The notes under the pieces: generated by a model
Told to the model about the DNA's origin: nothing
Database searches by the model: none
The model's input: the letters and a program-made list of their open reading frames with translations, nothing else
Program-made: the position numbers and the translations under genes
Shown here: positions 16,077 through 24,586 of the stretch, piece after piece
How positions within the stretch are numbered: the first letter of the stretch is position 1
Layout: each line of letters begins with the position of its first letter
From: an uncultured Oscillospiraceae bacterium
Lineage (GTDB): Bacteria; Bacillota; Clostridia; Oscillospirales; Oscillospiraceae
Assembly (NCBI GenBank): GCA_949878425.1
Contig: CATLAL010000002.1
Location: 97,186 to 161,185, forward strand
Length of the DNA: 64,000 bases
Reading direction: 5' to 3'

Positions 16077-17166
16077 GGCCCTTTCCCTCCTCCATCATCC
16101 GGATAAACCGGTCAAAGAGATACCCGCTGTCCTGGGGGCCCGGGGCGCTCTCCGGGTGGTACTGGACGGAGAAGATCCGGTCCTCCGGAGAGGCCAAACC
16201 CTCCACCGTGCCGTCCAGCAGGTTCACGTGGGTCACCTCCAGCCCCGTACCGGCCAGAGAAGCGGCGTCCACGGCGTAGGAGTGGTTCTGGCTGGTGATC
16301 TCCAGCTTTCCCGTGGCCAGATCCTTCACCGGGTGGTTGCCCCCCCGGTGGCCGAACTTCAGCTTGTAGGTCCGCCCGCCGGCGGCCAGGGCGATCATCT
16401 GGTGGCCCAGGCAGATGCCGAAGATGGGCAGCTCCCCCCGCAGCTGCCTCACCAGGTCGATGACAGGCCCCACGTCCTCCGGGTCGCCGGGGCCGTTGGA
16501 GAGGAACACCCCATCCGGCTCCATGGCCCGGATCAGGTCCGCCGGCGTGTCGTAGGGCACCACCGTGACGTTGCACCCCCGCGCGTTCAGGGAGCGGACG
16601 ATGTTCAGCTTGATGCCGCAGTCCACCGCCACCACGGTGAACCGGTGGTTGGAGGTGCGGGCGTACCAGCGCTTCTTGCAGCTGACCCGGCTGACCTGGT
16701 CCCTGGGCAGCACGGCGCTCCGCAGGCGGCGCACCGCCTCCTCCCCGGGCACGCCGATGTCCGTGAGCAGAGCCTTCCGGCTGCCGAAGTCCCGGATGGA
16801 GCGGGTGAGCCGGCGGGTGTCCACCCCCTCGATGGCCGGAATGCCGTTGTCCTCCAAGACCTCCGAGAGAGTCCGGGTGTAGCGGAAGTTGCTGGGGATG
16901 TCGTTGTACTCCCGGACCACCAGGCCGCCGATGGTGGGAGTTTTCGTCTCAAAGTCCTCGTCCGTGACGCCGTAGTTGCCGATGATGGGGTAGGTCATCA
17001 CCACCAGCTGCCCGGTGTAGGAGGGATCGGAGACAATCTCCTGATAGCCCACCATGGAGGTGTTGAACACCAGCTCGCACACCCGGTCCGCCTGGGCGCC
17101 GAACCGGTAGCCCGGATACTCCCCGCCGTCCTCCAGCACGAGCTTGCAGTTGTAGGCCCTAATCAT
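16069..17166 (-). CDS. carA: Carbamoyl-phosphate synthase, small (glutaminase) subunit
   Basis: 365 residues from ATG 17166, chosen because AAAGGAGGCGTGC lies nine bases upstream and the product then begins [20 protein letters not shown] as in other CarA; the further upstream in-frame ATGs have no ribosome site. The class I glutaminase domain has its nucleophile C252 in FGICLGHQ and the HxE pair in VQYHPES near the C-terminus. It hydrolyses glutamine and passes ammonia to CarB, whose gene follows with an 8-base overlap. No PyrR-type attenuator is evident in the short leader. Confidence 0.95.
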   Translation of the reverse strand: MIRAYNCKLVLEDGGEYPGYRFGAQADRVCELVFNTSMVGYQEIVSDPSYTGQLVVMTYPIIGNYGVTDEDFETKTPTIGGLVVREYNDIPSNFRYTRTLSEVLEDNGIPAIEGVDTRRLTRSIRDFGSRKALLTDIGVPGEEAVRRLRSAVLPRDQVSRVSCKKRWYARTSNHRFTVVAVDCGIKLNIVRSLNARGCNVTVVPYDTPADLIRAMEPDGVFLSNGPGDPEDVGPVIDLVRQLRGELPIFGICLGHQMIALAAGGRTYKLKFGHRGGNHPVKDLATGKLEITSQNHSYAVDAASLAGTGLEVTHVNLLDGTVEGLASPEDRIFSVQYHPESAPGPQDSGYLFDRFIRMMEEGKGHA

Positions 17167-17201
17167 CCATGCACGCCTCCTTTGTGTGTCAAAAAAAGAA
17201 A

Positions 17202-17215
17202 CTGTATGCATACTG
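17202..17215. promoter_or_regulatory. Palindrome upstream of carA, possible operator
   Basis: GTATGCATAC, a perfect 10-bp palindrome, 36 bases before the carA start within an AT-rich region. A half-matching TTTGCATAAACA follows. Only its position suggests a function. Confidence 0.25.
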
Positions 17216-17444
17216 TTTGCATAAACATCCAATTCAGCCCCGAGAAAAACAGGTTTAATTTAATAAATATGTATCAAAAGTACTATCGCACAGTTTGCCG
17301 GGGAAGTCAAGGCAAAACGGGGAAAAATTTTTGGATTTATGGAAAGTTCCCAGTGGGGCCGGGGAAAGGGGCGGGGAATTCATACATTATTTCGTCTTGC
17401 GTTTTGGGGCGGAAAATGTTAGCCTAGAGATGATTTTAAAACGG

Positions 17445-17530
17445 AACAACCCTGCCCGCAACTGACGGAGGAATGGTTTACCATGGGGGAACAGGCAGGA
17501 GATTTTTTGCCGGCCGTCTGGGCAGTCTGC
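17445..17530 (+). promoter_or_regulatory. ZTP (pfl) riboswitch
   Basis: P1 is CCTGCC (17451-17456) with GGCAGG (17494-17499). Inside it lie the conserved CAACTGACGGA bulge, a short P2 hairpin TGGTTTACCA and GGGGGAACA. Some 15 bases later comes the 3' domain GCCGTCTGGGCAG (17513-17525), matching the conserved CCGCCUGGGC that forms the pseudoknot. This is the arrangement of the ZTP/ZMP-sensing riboswitch, which turns on purine and one-carbon genes when AICAR derivatives accumulate. A terminator overlaps the 3' domain, and purE follows. Confidence 0.82.
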
Positions 17531-17558
17531 TTCTCCAAGGGGCAGGACTGCTCTTTTT
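17520..17558 (+). terminator. Riboswitch-controlled terminator before purE
   Basis: GGGCAGTC (17520-17527) pairs with GACTGCTC (17546-17553), with an inner TGC/GCA extension and a TTTTT tail. The 5' arm re-uses the GGGCAG of the riboswitch pseudoknot, so ligand binding and termination exclude each other. Confidence 0.8.
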
Positions 17559-17587
17559 GCTTTGTGACAAATGAAAAGGAGGCTGAA

Positions 17588-18082
17588 ATGAAGAAAGCTG
17601 CTGTCATCATGGGGAGCGCCAGCGACCTTCCTGTGGTTCGCAAGGCCGCGGACACGCTCCGGGAGTTCGGCGTGCCCTGCGAGGTCCACGTCTATTCCGC
17701 CCACCGCACCCCCGCCGAGGCCGCCCAGTTCGCCCGCTCCGCCCGGGAGGAGGGCTTTGGCGTCCTCATCGCCGCCGCCGGCATGGCCGCCCACCTGGCC
17801 GGGGCCCTGGCGGCCCAGACCACCCTGCCGGTGATCGGCATTCCCATCAAATCCAACACCCTAGACGGCGTTGACGCGCTCCTCTCCACGGTACAGATGC
17901 CCTCCGGTATCCCGGTGGCCACGGTGGCCGTGGACGGGGCTGTCAACGCCGCGCTGCTTGCCGTCCAAATTCTGGCGGTGGAGGACGCCCTCCTGGCGGA
18001 GAAGCTGGAGCGCCACCGGGCCGCCGGCGCGGAGAAGGTGCGAAAGGCCAACGCGGAGGTTGAGGCGCAGTTCAACGGATGA
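17588..18082 (+). CDS. purE: 5-(carboxyamino)imidazole ribonucleotide mutase / AIR carboxylase
   Basis: 164 residues from ATG 17588 behind AAAAGGAGGCTG. PurE converts N5-CAIR (class I, with PurK) or AIR plus CO2 (class II) into CAIR. The GSASD phosphate loop (10-14), YSAHRTP (about 41-47) and [12 protein letters not shown] (60-71) are present. No purK lies in the window. The strict class could not be decided by eye; a CO2-rich anaerobe may not need PurK. It is the first gene of the purine cluster under the ZTP riboswitch and overlaps the next small gene by four bases. Confidence 0.94.
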   Translation: MKKAAVIMGSASDLPVVRKAADTLREFGVPCEVHVYSAHRTPAEAAQFARSAREEGFGVLIAAAGMAAHLAGALAAQTTLPVIGIPIKSNTLDGVDALLSTVQMPSGIPVATVAVDGAVNAALLAVQILAVEDALLAEKLERHRAAGAEKVRKANAEVEAQFNG

Positions 18083-18279
18083 AACAAGAAAAACGGATCT
18101 CCGCAGTCTGTCTGAGCATAATAGGGCTCGGCGCCGTTACCCTCAGCGTTTCAAGCATTACGGGGATCGTACTGCCGGATTTTGTCAGAGGGCTGATGGG
18201 GATCGTGGATCTGGCTGCTGCGCCGGTTCTGGCTTACAATATGTTCAAAATTGCTGCGAATCAACCGAACAAAAAATGA
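18079..18279 (+). CDS. Small two-helix membrane protein inside the purine cluster
   Basis: 66 residues; its ATG overlaps the purE stop (ATGA), so it is translationally coupled. Two hydrophobic segments, [18 protein letters not shown] (about 10-27) and [17 protein letters not shown] (about 40-56), are separated by a short loop, with basic ends. I do not recognise the family. It lies 24 bases before purC, so it is co-transcribed with purine synthesis. Its coding status is supported by the coupling, by spacing and by the lack of any other use for this gap. Base use is more AT-rich than purE. Confidence 0.65.
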   Translation: MKQEKRISAVCLSIIGLGAVTLSVSSITGIVLPDFVRGLMGIVDLAAAPVLAYNMFKIAANQPNKK

Positions 18280-18303
18280 TTTTTTACAGGAGGATACATC
18301 ACC

Positions 18304-19014
18304 ATGGATAAGAAAGACCAGCTCTACGAGGGCAAGGCCAAGAAGGTCTTTGCCACCGAGGACCCCGGCCTGGTCATCGTCTCCTACAAGGACGACGCCA
18401 CCGCCTTTGACGGCACGAAAAAGGGCACCATCCGGGGCAAGGGTGCGGTGAACAACCGCATGAGCAACTTCCTCATGGGGAAGCTTGCGGAGGCCGGCAT
18501 CCCCACCCACTTTGTGGAGGAGCTCAATGACCGGGAGACGGTGGTGAAAAGGGTTCAGATCGTCCCCCTGGAAGTGATCGTCCGCAACGTCTCCGCCGGG
18601 AGCTTCGCCAAGCGCTACGGCGTGGAGGAGGGCATCGCCTTTGACGAGCCCACCTTCGAGTTCTCCTATAAGAACGACGACCTCCACGACCCCCTGCTGA
18701 ACACCTCCCACGCCCTGGCCCTGAAGCTGGCCACCCGGGAGGAGATCGAAACCATCCGCTCCATGGCCCTGAAGGTCAACGAGGTCCTAAAGACGTTCTT
18801 CGCCGGGTGCGGCGTGCGGCTCATCGACTTCAAGCTGGAGTTCGGCCGCCTGGAGGACGGCGACATTGTCCTGGCGGACGAGATAAGCCCCGACACCTGC
18901 CGCTTCTGGGACGCCAAGACCAATGAGAAGCTGGACAAGGACCGCTTCCGCCGGGACCTGGGCAGCGTGGAGGAGGCCTACCAGGAGATGATGCGGCGGG
19001 TATTCGGGGCGTGA
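18304..19014 (+). CDS. purC: Phosphoribosylaminoimidazole-succinocarboxamide synthase (SAICAR synthetase)
   Basis: 236 residues, normal length. PurC joins CAIR and aspartate with ATP. The start of the fold, [15 protein letters not shown] (7-21), and [12 protein letters not shown], then [17 protein letters not shown] and the ATP-site [10 protein letters not shown]...[16 protein letters not shown] are all clear. ACAGGAGGATAC gives the ribosome site. An R2-like repeat separates it from purF. Confidence 0.96.
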   Translation: MDKKDQLYEGKAKKVFATEDPGLVIVSYKDDATAFDGTKKGTIRGKGAVNNRMSNFLMGKLAEAGIPTHFVEELNDRETVVKRVQIVPLEVIVRNVSAGSFAKRYGVEEGIAFDEPTFEFSYKNDDLHDPLLNTSHALALKLATREEIETIRSMALKVNEVLKTFFAGCGVRLIDFKLEFGRLEDGDIVLADEISPDTCRFWDAKTNEKLDKDRFRRDLGSVEEAYQEMMRRVFGA

Positions 19015-19016
19015 AT

Positions 19017-19105
19017 CGCTTGCGGGGTTGGGCTCCGCCCAACTCCGCCAGGGCTCTGCCCTGGACCTGCGGCCTTTGTAAAGGCCGGCGAAACTTTTAC
19101 TTGCG
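19017..19105. repeat. R2-related hairpin array between purC and purF (degenerate copy)
   Basis: TTGGGCTCCGCCCAA, then CCAGGGCTCTGCCCTGG, then GGCCTTTGTAAAGGCC, and an AACTTTTAC end. The same order of three hairpins as in the 38021 R2 copy, but with diverged stems. Confidence 0.55.
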
Positions 19106-19136
19106 CTACGCGCCTATTGATAAGGAGGCATAACCA

Positions 19137-20558
19137 TTGGGCGGATTTTTCGGAGCAGTCTCCAAGCGTGACTGCGTGCTCGACATCTTTTTCGGCGTGG
19201 ACTACCACTCCCACCTGGGCACCCGCCGGGGGGGCATGGTGGTCTATGACCAGAAGGACGGCTTTCAGCGCCAGATCCACAACATTGAGAACACCCCCTT
19301 CCGGACCAAGTTTGAGAAGGATATCTCCAAGTTCCACGGCGCCAGCGGCATGGGCTGCATCAGCGACACGGACCCCCAGCCCCTGCTGGTGCGCTCCCAC
19401 CTGGGCCTCTTCGCCATCACTACGGTGGGCATCATCAATAACGCCGATGAGCTGGTCTCCCGGTATTTTGAGCGCCAGGGCAGCCAGTTTATGGCCATGA
19501 GCTCCGGCGCGGTGAACGCCACCGAGCTCACCGCCGCCCTCATCAACCAGAAGGGCTCCCTGGTGGAGGGCATCCGCTACGCCCAGGAGGCCATCGACGG
19601 CTCCGCCACCATCCTGGTTTTGACCGCTGACGGCATTCTCGCCGCCCGGGACGCTCTGGGCCGCCTGCCGGTACTCATCGGGAAAAATGAGGACGGGTGC
19701 TGCGTGTCCTTCGAGTCCTTTGCCTACCACAAGCTGGGCTATGCCGACGCCTATGAGCTGGGCCCCCGGGAGATCGTCCGGGTGACGGCGGAGGGGTGGG
19801 AGACCCTCTCCCCACCGGGGGAGAAAATGCGCATCTGCGCCTTCCTCTGGACCTACTACGGCTACCCCAACTCCAACTACGAGGGGGTCAACGTGGAGGT
19901 GATGCGCTACCGCAACGGGGAGATCATGGCCCGGGACGAGATCGCCCGGGGCCAGCTGCCCAAGGTGGACTACGTGGCCGGTGTCCCGGACTCCGGCGTG
20001 CCCCACGCCATCGGCTTCGCCAACCGGAGCGGAAAGTCCTTCGCCCGGCCGTTTATCAAGTACACCCCCACCTGGCCCCGGTCCTTCATGCCGTCCAACC
20101 AGAACGTGCGCAACCAGGTGGCCAAGATGAAGCAGATCCCCGTCCCGGAGCTCATCGAGGGGAAGAAGCTGCTCTTTGTGGACGACTCCATCGTCCGGGG
20201 CACCCAGCTGCGGGAGACCATCGAGTTCCTCTACGGCTGCGGCGCGGAGGAGGTCCATATGCGCTCCGCCTGCCCCCCCATCATGTACGGCTGTAAGTAC
20301 CTCAACTTCTCCCGCAGCAACTCCGCTATGGAGCTTCTGGCCCGCTCCACCATCCAGAAGCTGGAGGGCGACGACGGCCAGCAGCACCTGGATGAGTACG
20401 CCGATTGCTCTACCCAGCGGGGACAGTGCCTGCTGAAAACCATCTGTGAGAGTATGGGCTTCTCCTCCTTGGGCTACCAGTCCCTGGAGGGCCTCCTGGA
20501 GGCCATCGGCATCGACCGCGAGAAGATCTGCACCTACTGCTGGACCGGCAAGGAGTAA
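19137..20558 (+). CDS. purF: Amidophosphoribosyltransferase-like PurF without N-terminal cysteine
   Basis: 473 residues from TTG 19137, eight bases after AAGGAGG; an in-frame TAA two codons upstream rules out an earlier start. The mature N-terminus is therefore MGGFFGAVSK, whereas the glutaminase nucleophile of PurF is normally an N-terminal Cys (CGVFG). The rest of the fold is present: RRGGMVVYD, the PRPP loop LLFVDDSIVRGTQLRE (about 344-359), and cysteines including CPPIMYGC and CTYC at the C-terminus that could hold the [4Fe-4S] cluster of Bacillus-type PurF. Free ammonia as nitrogen source is an inference. It is the only purF in the cluster. Confidence 0.88.
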   Translation: MGGFFGAVSKRDCVLDIFFGVDYHSHLGTRRGGMVVYDQKDGFQRQIHNIENTPFRTKFEKDISKFHGASGMGCISDTDPQPLLVRSHLGLFAITTVGIINNADELVSRYFERQGSQFMAMSSGAVNATELTAALINQKGSLVEGIRYAQEAIDGSATILVLTADGILAARDALGRLPVLIGKNEDGCCVSFESFAYHKLGYADAYELGPREIVRVTAEGWETLSPPGEKMRICAFLWTYYGYPNSNYEGVNVEVMRYRNGEIMARDEIARGQLPKVDYVAGVPDSGVPHAIGFANRSGKSFARPFIKYTPTWPRSFMPSNQNVRNQVAKMKQIPVPELIEGKKLLFVDDSIVRGTQLRETIEFLYGCGAEEVHMRSACPPIMYGCKYLNFSRSNSAMELLARSTIQKLEGDDGQQHLDEYADCSTQRGQCLLKTICESMGFSSLGYQSLEGLLEAIGIDREKICTYCWTGKE

Positions 20559-20566
20559 GGCAGGAG

Positions 20567-20645
20567 GCATACATTTTTTTCTTGAAAGAAAAAAGAATCA
20601 AAAAAGAACTTTGTTCGCAAAGCTAACGCTTTGCTCTTGGGCATA
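20567..20645 (+). repeat. R1 double-hairpin repeat, copy D
   Basis: GCATACATTTTTTTCTTGAA-AGAAAAAAGAATC, spacer CAAAAAAGAAC, then GCAAAGCTAACGCTTTGC. It starts right after the purF stop. The first loop is TTGAAA instead of TGTGAACA, with matching stem changes. Confidence 0.75.
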
Positions 20646-20678
20646 GTTTAGAGGGACCTTTCCTCCTTTCACAAAATA

Positions 20679-20753
20679 TAAGCAAAGCGAATGCTTTGCG
20701 CCAAAAAGTTTTTCTTTTTGATACTTTTTCTTTGTTCACAAAGAAAAAGTATG
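20679..20753 (-). repeat. R1 double-hairpin repeat, copy E (inverted)
   Basis: Reading on the minus strand: CATACTTTTTCTTTGTGAAC-AAAGAAAAAGTATC, CAAAAAGAAAAACTTTTTG, then GCGCAAAGCATTCGCTTTGC. It faces copy D, so the purF-purM gap holds an inverted pair. Confidence 0.8.
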
Positions 20754-20779
20754 ACTACCGACGAAGAGGAGCAGGAACC

Positions 20780-21817
20780 ATGAGCGAGAGTTACTCCGCG
20801 TCCTACGCGGCGGCGGGGGTAGACATTGAGGCCGGGTACGAGGGCGTGCGGCTGATGAAGGCGCACGTGGCCCGGACGGTGATAGACGGGGTTGTCAGCG
20901 GCATTGGCGGATTTGGGGGGCTCTTTGCCCCGGATCTGGCGGGCATGGAGGAGCCGGTGCTGGTCAGCGGCACCGACGGCGTGGGCACCAAGATCCGCGT
21001 AGCCCAGCTGCTGGACAAGCACGACACCATTGGCATTGACTGCGTGGCCATGTGCGTCAACGACATTATCTGCTGTGGGGCGAAGCCCCTGTTCTTCCTG
21101 GACTACATCGCCATCGGCAAGAACGAGCCGGAGAAGGTGGCCTCCATCGTCTCCGGCGTGGCGGAGGGCTGCGTCCAGGCGGGGTGCGCCCTCATCGGCG
21201 GCGAGACCGCCGAGCACCCGGGCCTCATGGCCCCCCAGGACTACGACCTGGCCGGGTTCTCCGTGGGGATCGTGGATAAAAAGAAGATCATCGACAGCGG
21301 CCGGGTGCGCCCGGGAGACGTCATAGTGTCCCTGGCCTCCAACGGCCTCCACTCCAACGGCTTCTCCCTGGTGCGCAAGGTGCTGGACGTGGAGCGAGCG
21401 GACCTGAACGCCGTTGTGGACGAGCTGGGGCGCTCTATGGGGGAGGAGCTGCTGCGCCCCACCAAAATCTACGTCAAGCCGGTGCTGGCCGCGCTGGAGG
21501 CCGCCGAAATCCACGGCGTCAGCCACATCACCGGCGGCGGCTTTTACGAGAACATCCCCCGGTGCCTCCCGGAGGGCATGACCGCGAAGATCGAGAAATC
21601 CGCCCTCCGGATTGACCCCGTTTTTCGGATGCTCCAGCGGCTGGGGGACATCCCGGAGCGGGACATGTTCAACACCTTCAATATGGGCACCGGCATGGTG
21701 CTCATCGCCGCCAAGGAGGACGCGGACAAGGCTCTGGAGGCCCTGAGGGCCCATGGGCAGGAGGCTAAGATCATCGGGGAGGCCGTCTCCGGGGAGGAGA
21801 AGGTGGTCCTATGCTGA
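20780..21817 (+). CDS. purM: Phosphoribosylformylglycinamidine cyclo-ligase (AIR synthetase)
   Basis: 345 residues from ATG 20780 behind GAAGAGGAGCAGG; upstream in-frame codons fall in repeat sequence. PurM closes the imidazole ring of FGAM using ATP. The N-terminus ASYAAAGVDIEAGYEGVRLM, the glycine-rich VSGTDGVGTKIRVAQ (about 58-72), GIDCVAMCVNDI and LIGGETAEHPG are typical. The 3' end overlaps purN by seven bases, so the two are coupled. The preceding 220 bases contain two R1 hairpin repeats, which may reduce read-through from purF. Confidence 0.96.
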   Translation: MSESYSASYAAAGVDIEAGYEGVRLMKAHVARTVIDGVVSGIGGFGGLFAPDLAGMEEPVLVSGTDGVGTKIRVAQLLDKHDTIGIDCVAMCVNDIICCGAKPLFFLDYIAIGKNEPEKVASIVSGVAEGCVQAGCALIGGETAEHPGLMAPQDYDLAGFSVGIVDKKKIIDSGRVRPGDVIVSLASNGLHSNGFSLVRKVLDVERADLNAVVDELGRSMGEELLRPTKIYVKPVLAALEAAEIHGVSHITGGGFYENIPRCLPEGMTAKIEKSALRIDPVFRMLQRLGDIPERDMFNTFNMGTGMVLIAAKEDADKALEALRAHGQEAKIIGEAVSGEEKVVLC

Positions 21818-22410
21818 CCGCCCGGATCGCCGTGCTGGTCTCCGGCGGCGGCACCAATTTGCAGGCCCTCCTGGACGCCCAGAGCCGCCGGGAGCTCAAA
21901 AGCGGCTCCATCGCCCTGGCGGTGGCCGACCGGGCCGGCATCGGGGCTATCGCCCGGGCGGAGAAGGCCGGTATAGCCTGCCGCACCATCGTGCGGAGAG
22001 AGCCGGGCTTTGAGGAGAAGGTCCTCTCCGCTTTCCGGGAGTGCGGCATCGACATGGCGGTGCTGGCGGGGTTCCTGGGGATTCTCTCGGCGGACTTCAT
22101 CCGCGCCTTTGGGAGGCCCATCCTCAACATCCACCCCGCCCTTATCCCCTCCTTCTGCGGGAAGGGGTTCTACGGCCTGGGGGTCCACCGGGCGGCGCTG
22201 GACTACGGCGTCAAGGTCACCGGGGCCACGGTCCACCTGGTCAACGAGGTGCCGGACGGGGGCAAAATCCTCCTGCAAAAGGCGGTGGACGTCCTCCCCG
22301 GCGACACGCCGGAGATTTTGCAAAAAAGAGTGATGGAACAGGCCGAGTGGGTGATTCTGCCCCAGGCGGCGGAACTGGTTGCCGCACAGATCGTGCGAGA
22401 AAAGGAGTAA
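21811..22410 (+). CDS. purN: Phosphoribosylglycinamide formyltransferase
   Basis: 199 residues, normal length. It transfers formyl from 10-formyl-THF to GAR. The N-terminal IAVLVSGGGTNLQALLDA (5-22), and the catalytic set N-H-D in ILNIHPALIPSF and the later VHLVNEVPDGG region, are visible. It starts inside the last codons of purM. Confidence 0.95.
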   Translation: MLTARIAVLVSGGGTNLQALLDAQSRRELKSGSIALAVADRAGIGAIARAEKAGIACRTIVRREPGFEEKVLSAFRECGIDMAVLAGFLGILSADFIRAFGRPILNIHPALIPSFCGKGFYGLGVHRAALDYGVKVTGATVHLVNEVPDGGKILLQKAVDVLPGDTPEILQKRVMEQAEWVILPQAAELVAAQIVREKE

Positions 22411-22414
22411 ACGT

Positions 22415-23131
22415 ATGAAACAGGACCTGTGCGCCCTCCTGCGGGGCAACAGCTATCCCGGCCGGGGCATCCTGCTGGGCCGGAGCGCCGTAGGCCGGCA
22501 CGCCGTCATCGCCTACTTCATCATGGGCCGCAGTGAAAACAGCCGCAACCGGGTCTTTGAGGAGACGGAGGACGGCATCCGCACCCGGGCCTATGACGAG
22601 AGCAGGATGACGGACCCCTCCCTCATCATCTACCACCCGGTCCGGCGGCTGGAGAGCGGCCTCACCATTGTCACCAACGGGGACCAGACCGACACCATCC
22701 GGGACGCTCTGGCCCAGGGCCACTGCTACCGCCACGCCCTGAACCAGCGTACCTTTGAGCCCGACGGGCCCAACTGGACGCCCCGCATCTCCGGCGTGGT
22801 GAAGCCGGACGGCGGCTACAGCCTCTCCATCCTCAAGAGCCTGGAGGGGGAACCCTCCTGCTGCTGCCGGTACTTCTTTGAGTACGACGCCCCCCTGGCC
22901 GGAACGGGCCACTTCATCAGCACCTACCGGGGGGACGGGAACCCGCTGCCCTCCTTCGCCGGGGAGCCCGTTTTCGTAAACATCGCCGCCCCCGACGCCC
23001 CCACGTTGGCAAAGGAGCTCTGGGAGAGCCTGAACGGGGACAACAAGGTCTCCCTGTTCGTGCGGTACATCGACCTGGAGACCGGGGAATTTACATCTGT
23101 TCTCCGGAACAAGCACGGGGAGGTGGGCTGA
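22415..23131 (+). CDS. purO: IMP cyclohydrolase, archaeal-type PurO
   Basis: 238 residues from ATG 22415 behind AAAAGGAGTAA. The sequence begins with LCALLRGNSYPGRGILLGRS and continues YFIMGRSENSRNRVF, the pattern of the PurO family (NTN-hydrolase-like fold), unrelated to the IMP cyclohydrolase half of bacterial PurH. It closes FAICAR to IMP, the last step. The gene for the partner AICAR transformylase lies one gene downstream as a separate protein, confirming the split arrangement. Confidence 0.9.
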   Translation: MKQDLCALLRGNSYPGRGILLGRSAVGRHAVIAYFIMGRSENSRNRVFEETEDGIRTRAYDESRMTDPSLIIYHPVRRLESGLTIVTNGDQTDTIRDALAQGHCYRHALNQRTFEPDGPNWTPRISGVVKPDGGYSLSILKSLEGEPSCCCRYFFEYDAPLAGTGHFISTYRGDGNPLPSFAGEPVFVNIAAPDAPTLAKELWESLNGDNKVSLFVRYIDLETGEFTSVLRNKHGEVG

Positions 23132-23135
23132 GGCT

Positions 23136-24572
23136 ATGGAGCGAAACCGGGACGGCTACGTCTCCCCCCTCTCCACCCGCTACGCCAGCCGGGAGATGCA
23201 GTACCTCTTCTCCGACAACAACAAGTTCCGCACCTGGCGCAGGCTCTGGATCGCCCTGGCCAGGGCGGAGCGGCAGCTGGGCCTGCCCATCACCCAGGAG
23301 CAGATTGACCAGCTGGAGGCCCACAGGGACGACATCAACTACGACGTGGCCGAGGCCCGGGAGAAGCAGGTCCGCCACGACGTGATGAGCCACGTCTACG
23401 CCTACGGCCAGCAGTGCCCGGACGCGGAGGGGATCATCCACCTGGGGGCCACCAGCTGCTACGTGGGGGACAACACGGACCTGCTCATCCTCCGGGACGC
23501 CTCCCGGCTGGTGCTGCGCAAGTGCGCCCAGGTGCTGCGAAACCTCTCCCAATTCGCGAGGCAGTATAAGGGCCTGCCCTGTCTGGCCTACACCCACCTC
23601 CAGCCCGCCCAGCTGACCACCGTGGGCAAGCGGGCCGCGCTGTGGATGAACGAGCTCATGATGGACATGGAGAACCTGGAGTTCCAGCTGAGCGCCCTCC
23701 GCCTTCGGGGGGCCAAGGGCACCACCGGCACCCAGGCCAGCTTTTTGGAGCTCTTCGAGGGGGACGAGGGGAAGGTTAAGGAGCTGGAGAAGCTGGTGGC
23801 GGAGCAGATGGGCTTCGAAAAATGCGTGGCCGTCTCCGGCCAGACCTACTCCCGGAAGACGGACGCCTACTTCCTCTCCGCCCTCTCCGGCATTGCCCAG
23901 TCCGCCTCCAAGTTTGCCAATGACCTGCGCATCCTCCAGTCCTTCGAGGAGCTGGAGGAGCCCTTTGAGAAGGACCAGATCGGCTCCTCCGCCATGCCCT
24001 ACAAGCGAAACCCCATGCGCAGCGAGCGCATCTGCGCCCTGGCCCGCTATGTGATCCAGGACGCCGCCAACCCCGCCGCCACCGCCGCCTCCCAGTGGTT
24101 CGAGCGGACTCTGGACGACAGCGCCAACAAGCGCATCGCCGTGGCGGAGGCGTTTCTGGCCACGGACGCCATTCTGGAGCTCTACATCAACATCACCGGC
24201 GGCCTGGTGGTCTACGACCGGGTGATACGCCGCCGGGTGATGGAGAAGCTGCCCTTTATGGCCACGGAGAACATCATGATGGAGGCGGTGAAGCGGGGCG
24301 GGAACCGGCAGAAGCTCCACGAGGCCCTGCGGGAGCACTCCCACGCCGCCGCCAGAAGCGTCAAGCTGGAGGGCAAAACCAACGACCTCATCGACCGCGT
24401 TGTGGCGGATCCGCTGTTCCCCCTGAGCCGGGAGGAGATCGAGGCCCAGATGGCCCCGGAGCAGTACGTGGGCCGGGCCCCCAGCCAGGTGGAGGAATTC
24501 CTGCGAAGCGAGGTTGGCCCCCTGCTGGCGAGATACCCGGATGAATCGCTCCAAGCGGAGCTGAGTGTGTAA
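23136..24572 (+). CDS. purB: Adenylosuccinate lyase
   Basis: 478 residues. PurB removes fumarate from SAICAR and from adenylosuccinate, serving steps 8 of IMP synthesis and the AMP branch. The fumarase/aspartase superfamily signature appears as GSSAMPYKRNPMRSERI (about 286-302). HLGATSCYVGDNTDL and the Thr-His motif AYTHLQPAQLTTVGKR are also present. It begins four bases after purO stops and ends 15 bases before the AICAR transformylase gene, within the same transcript. Confidence 0.96.
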   Translation: MERNRDGYVSPLSTRYASREMQYLFSDNNKFRTWRRLWIALARAERQLGLPITQEQIDQLEAHRDDINYDVAEAREKQVRHDVMSHVYAYGQQCPDAEGIIHLGATSCYVGDNTDLLILRDASRLVLRKCAQVLRNLSQFARQYKGLPCLAYTHLQPAQLTTVGKRAALWMNELMMDMENLEFQLSALRLRGAKGTTGTQASFLELFEGDEGKVKELEKLVAEQMGFEKCVAVSGQTYSRKTDAYFLSALSGIAQSASKFANDLRILQSFEELEEPFEKDQIGSSAMPYKRNPMRSERICALARYVIQDAANPAATAASQWFERTLDDSANKRIAVAEAFLATDAILELYINITGGLVVYDRVIRRRVMEKLPFMATENIMMEAVKRGGNRQKLHEALREHSHAAARSVKLEGKTNDLIDRVVADPLFPLSREEIEAQMAPEQYVGRAPSQVEEFLRSEVGPLLARYPDESLQAELSV

Positions 24573-24586
24573 GAAAGGATCGACCC

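Noticed and set aside
17483..17587. Extended purE start at 17483
   Set aside because: Lies within the riboswitch and terminator; ATG 17588 has AAAAGGAGG upstream and matches PurE length.
20696..20779. Extended purM start at 20696
   Set aside because: The added residues translate an R1 repeat; ATG 20780 matches PurM.
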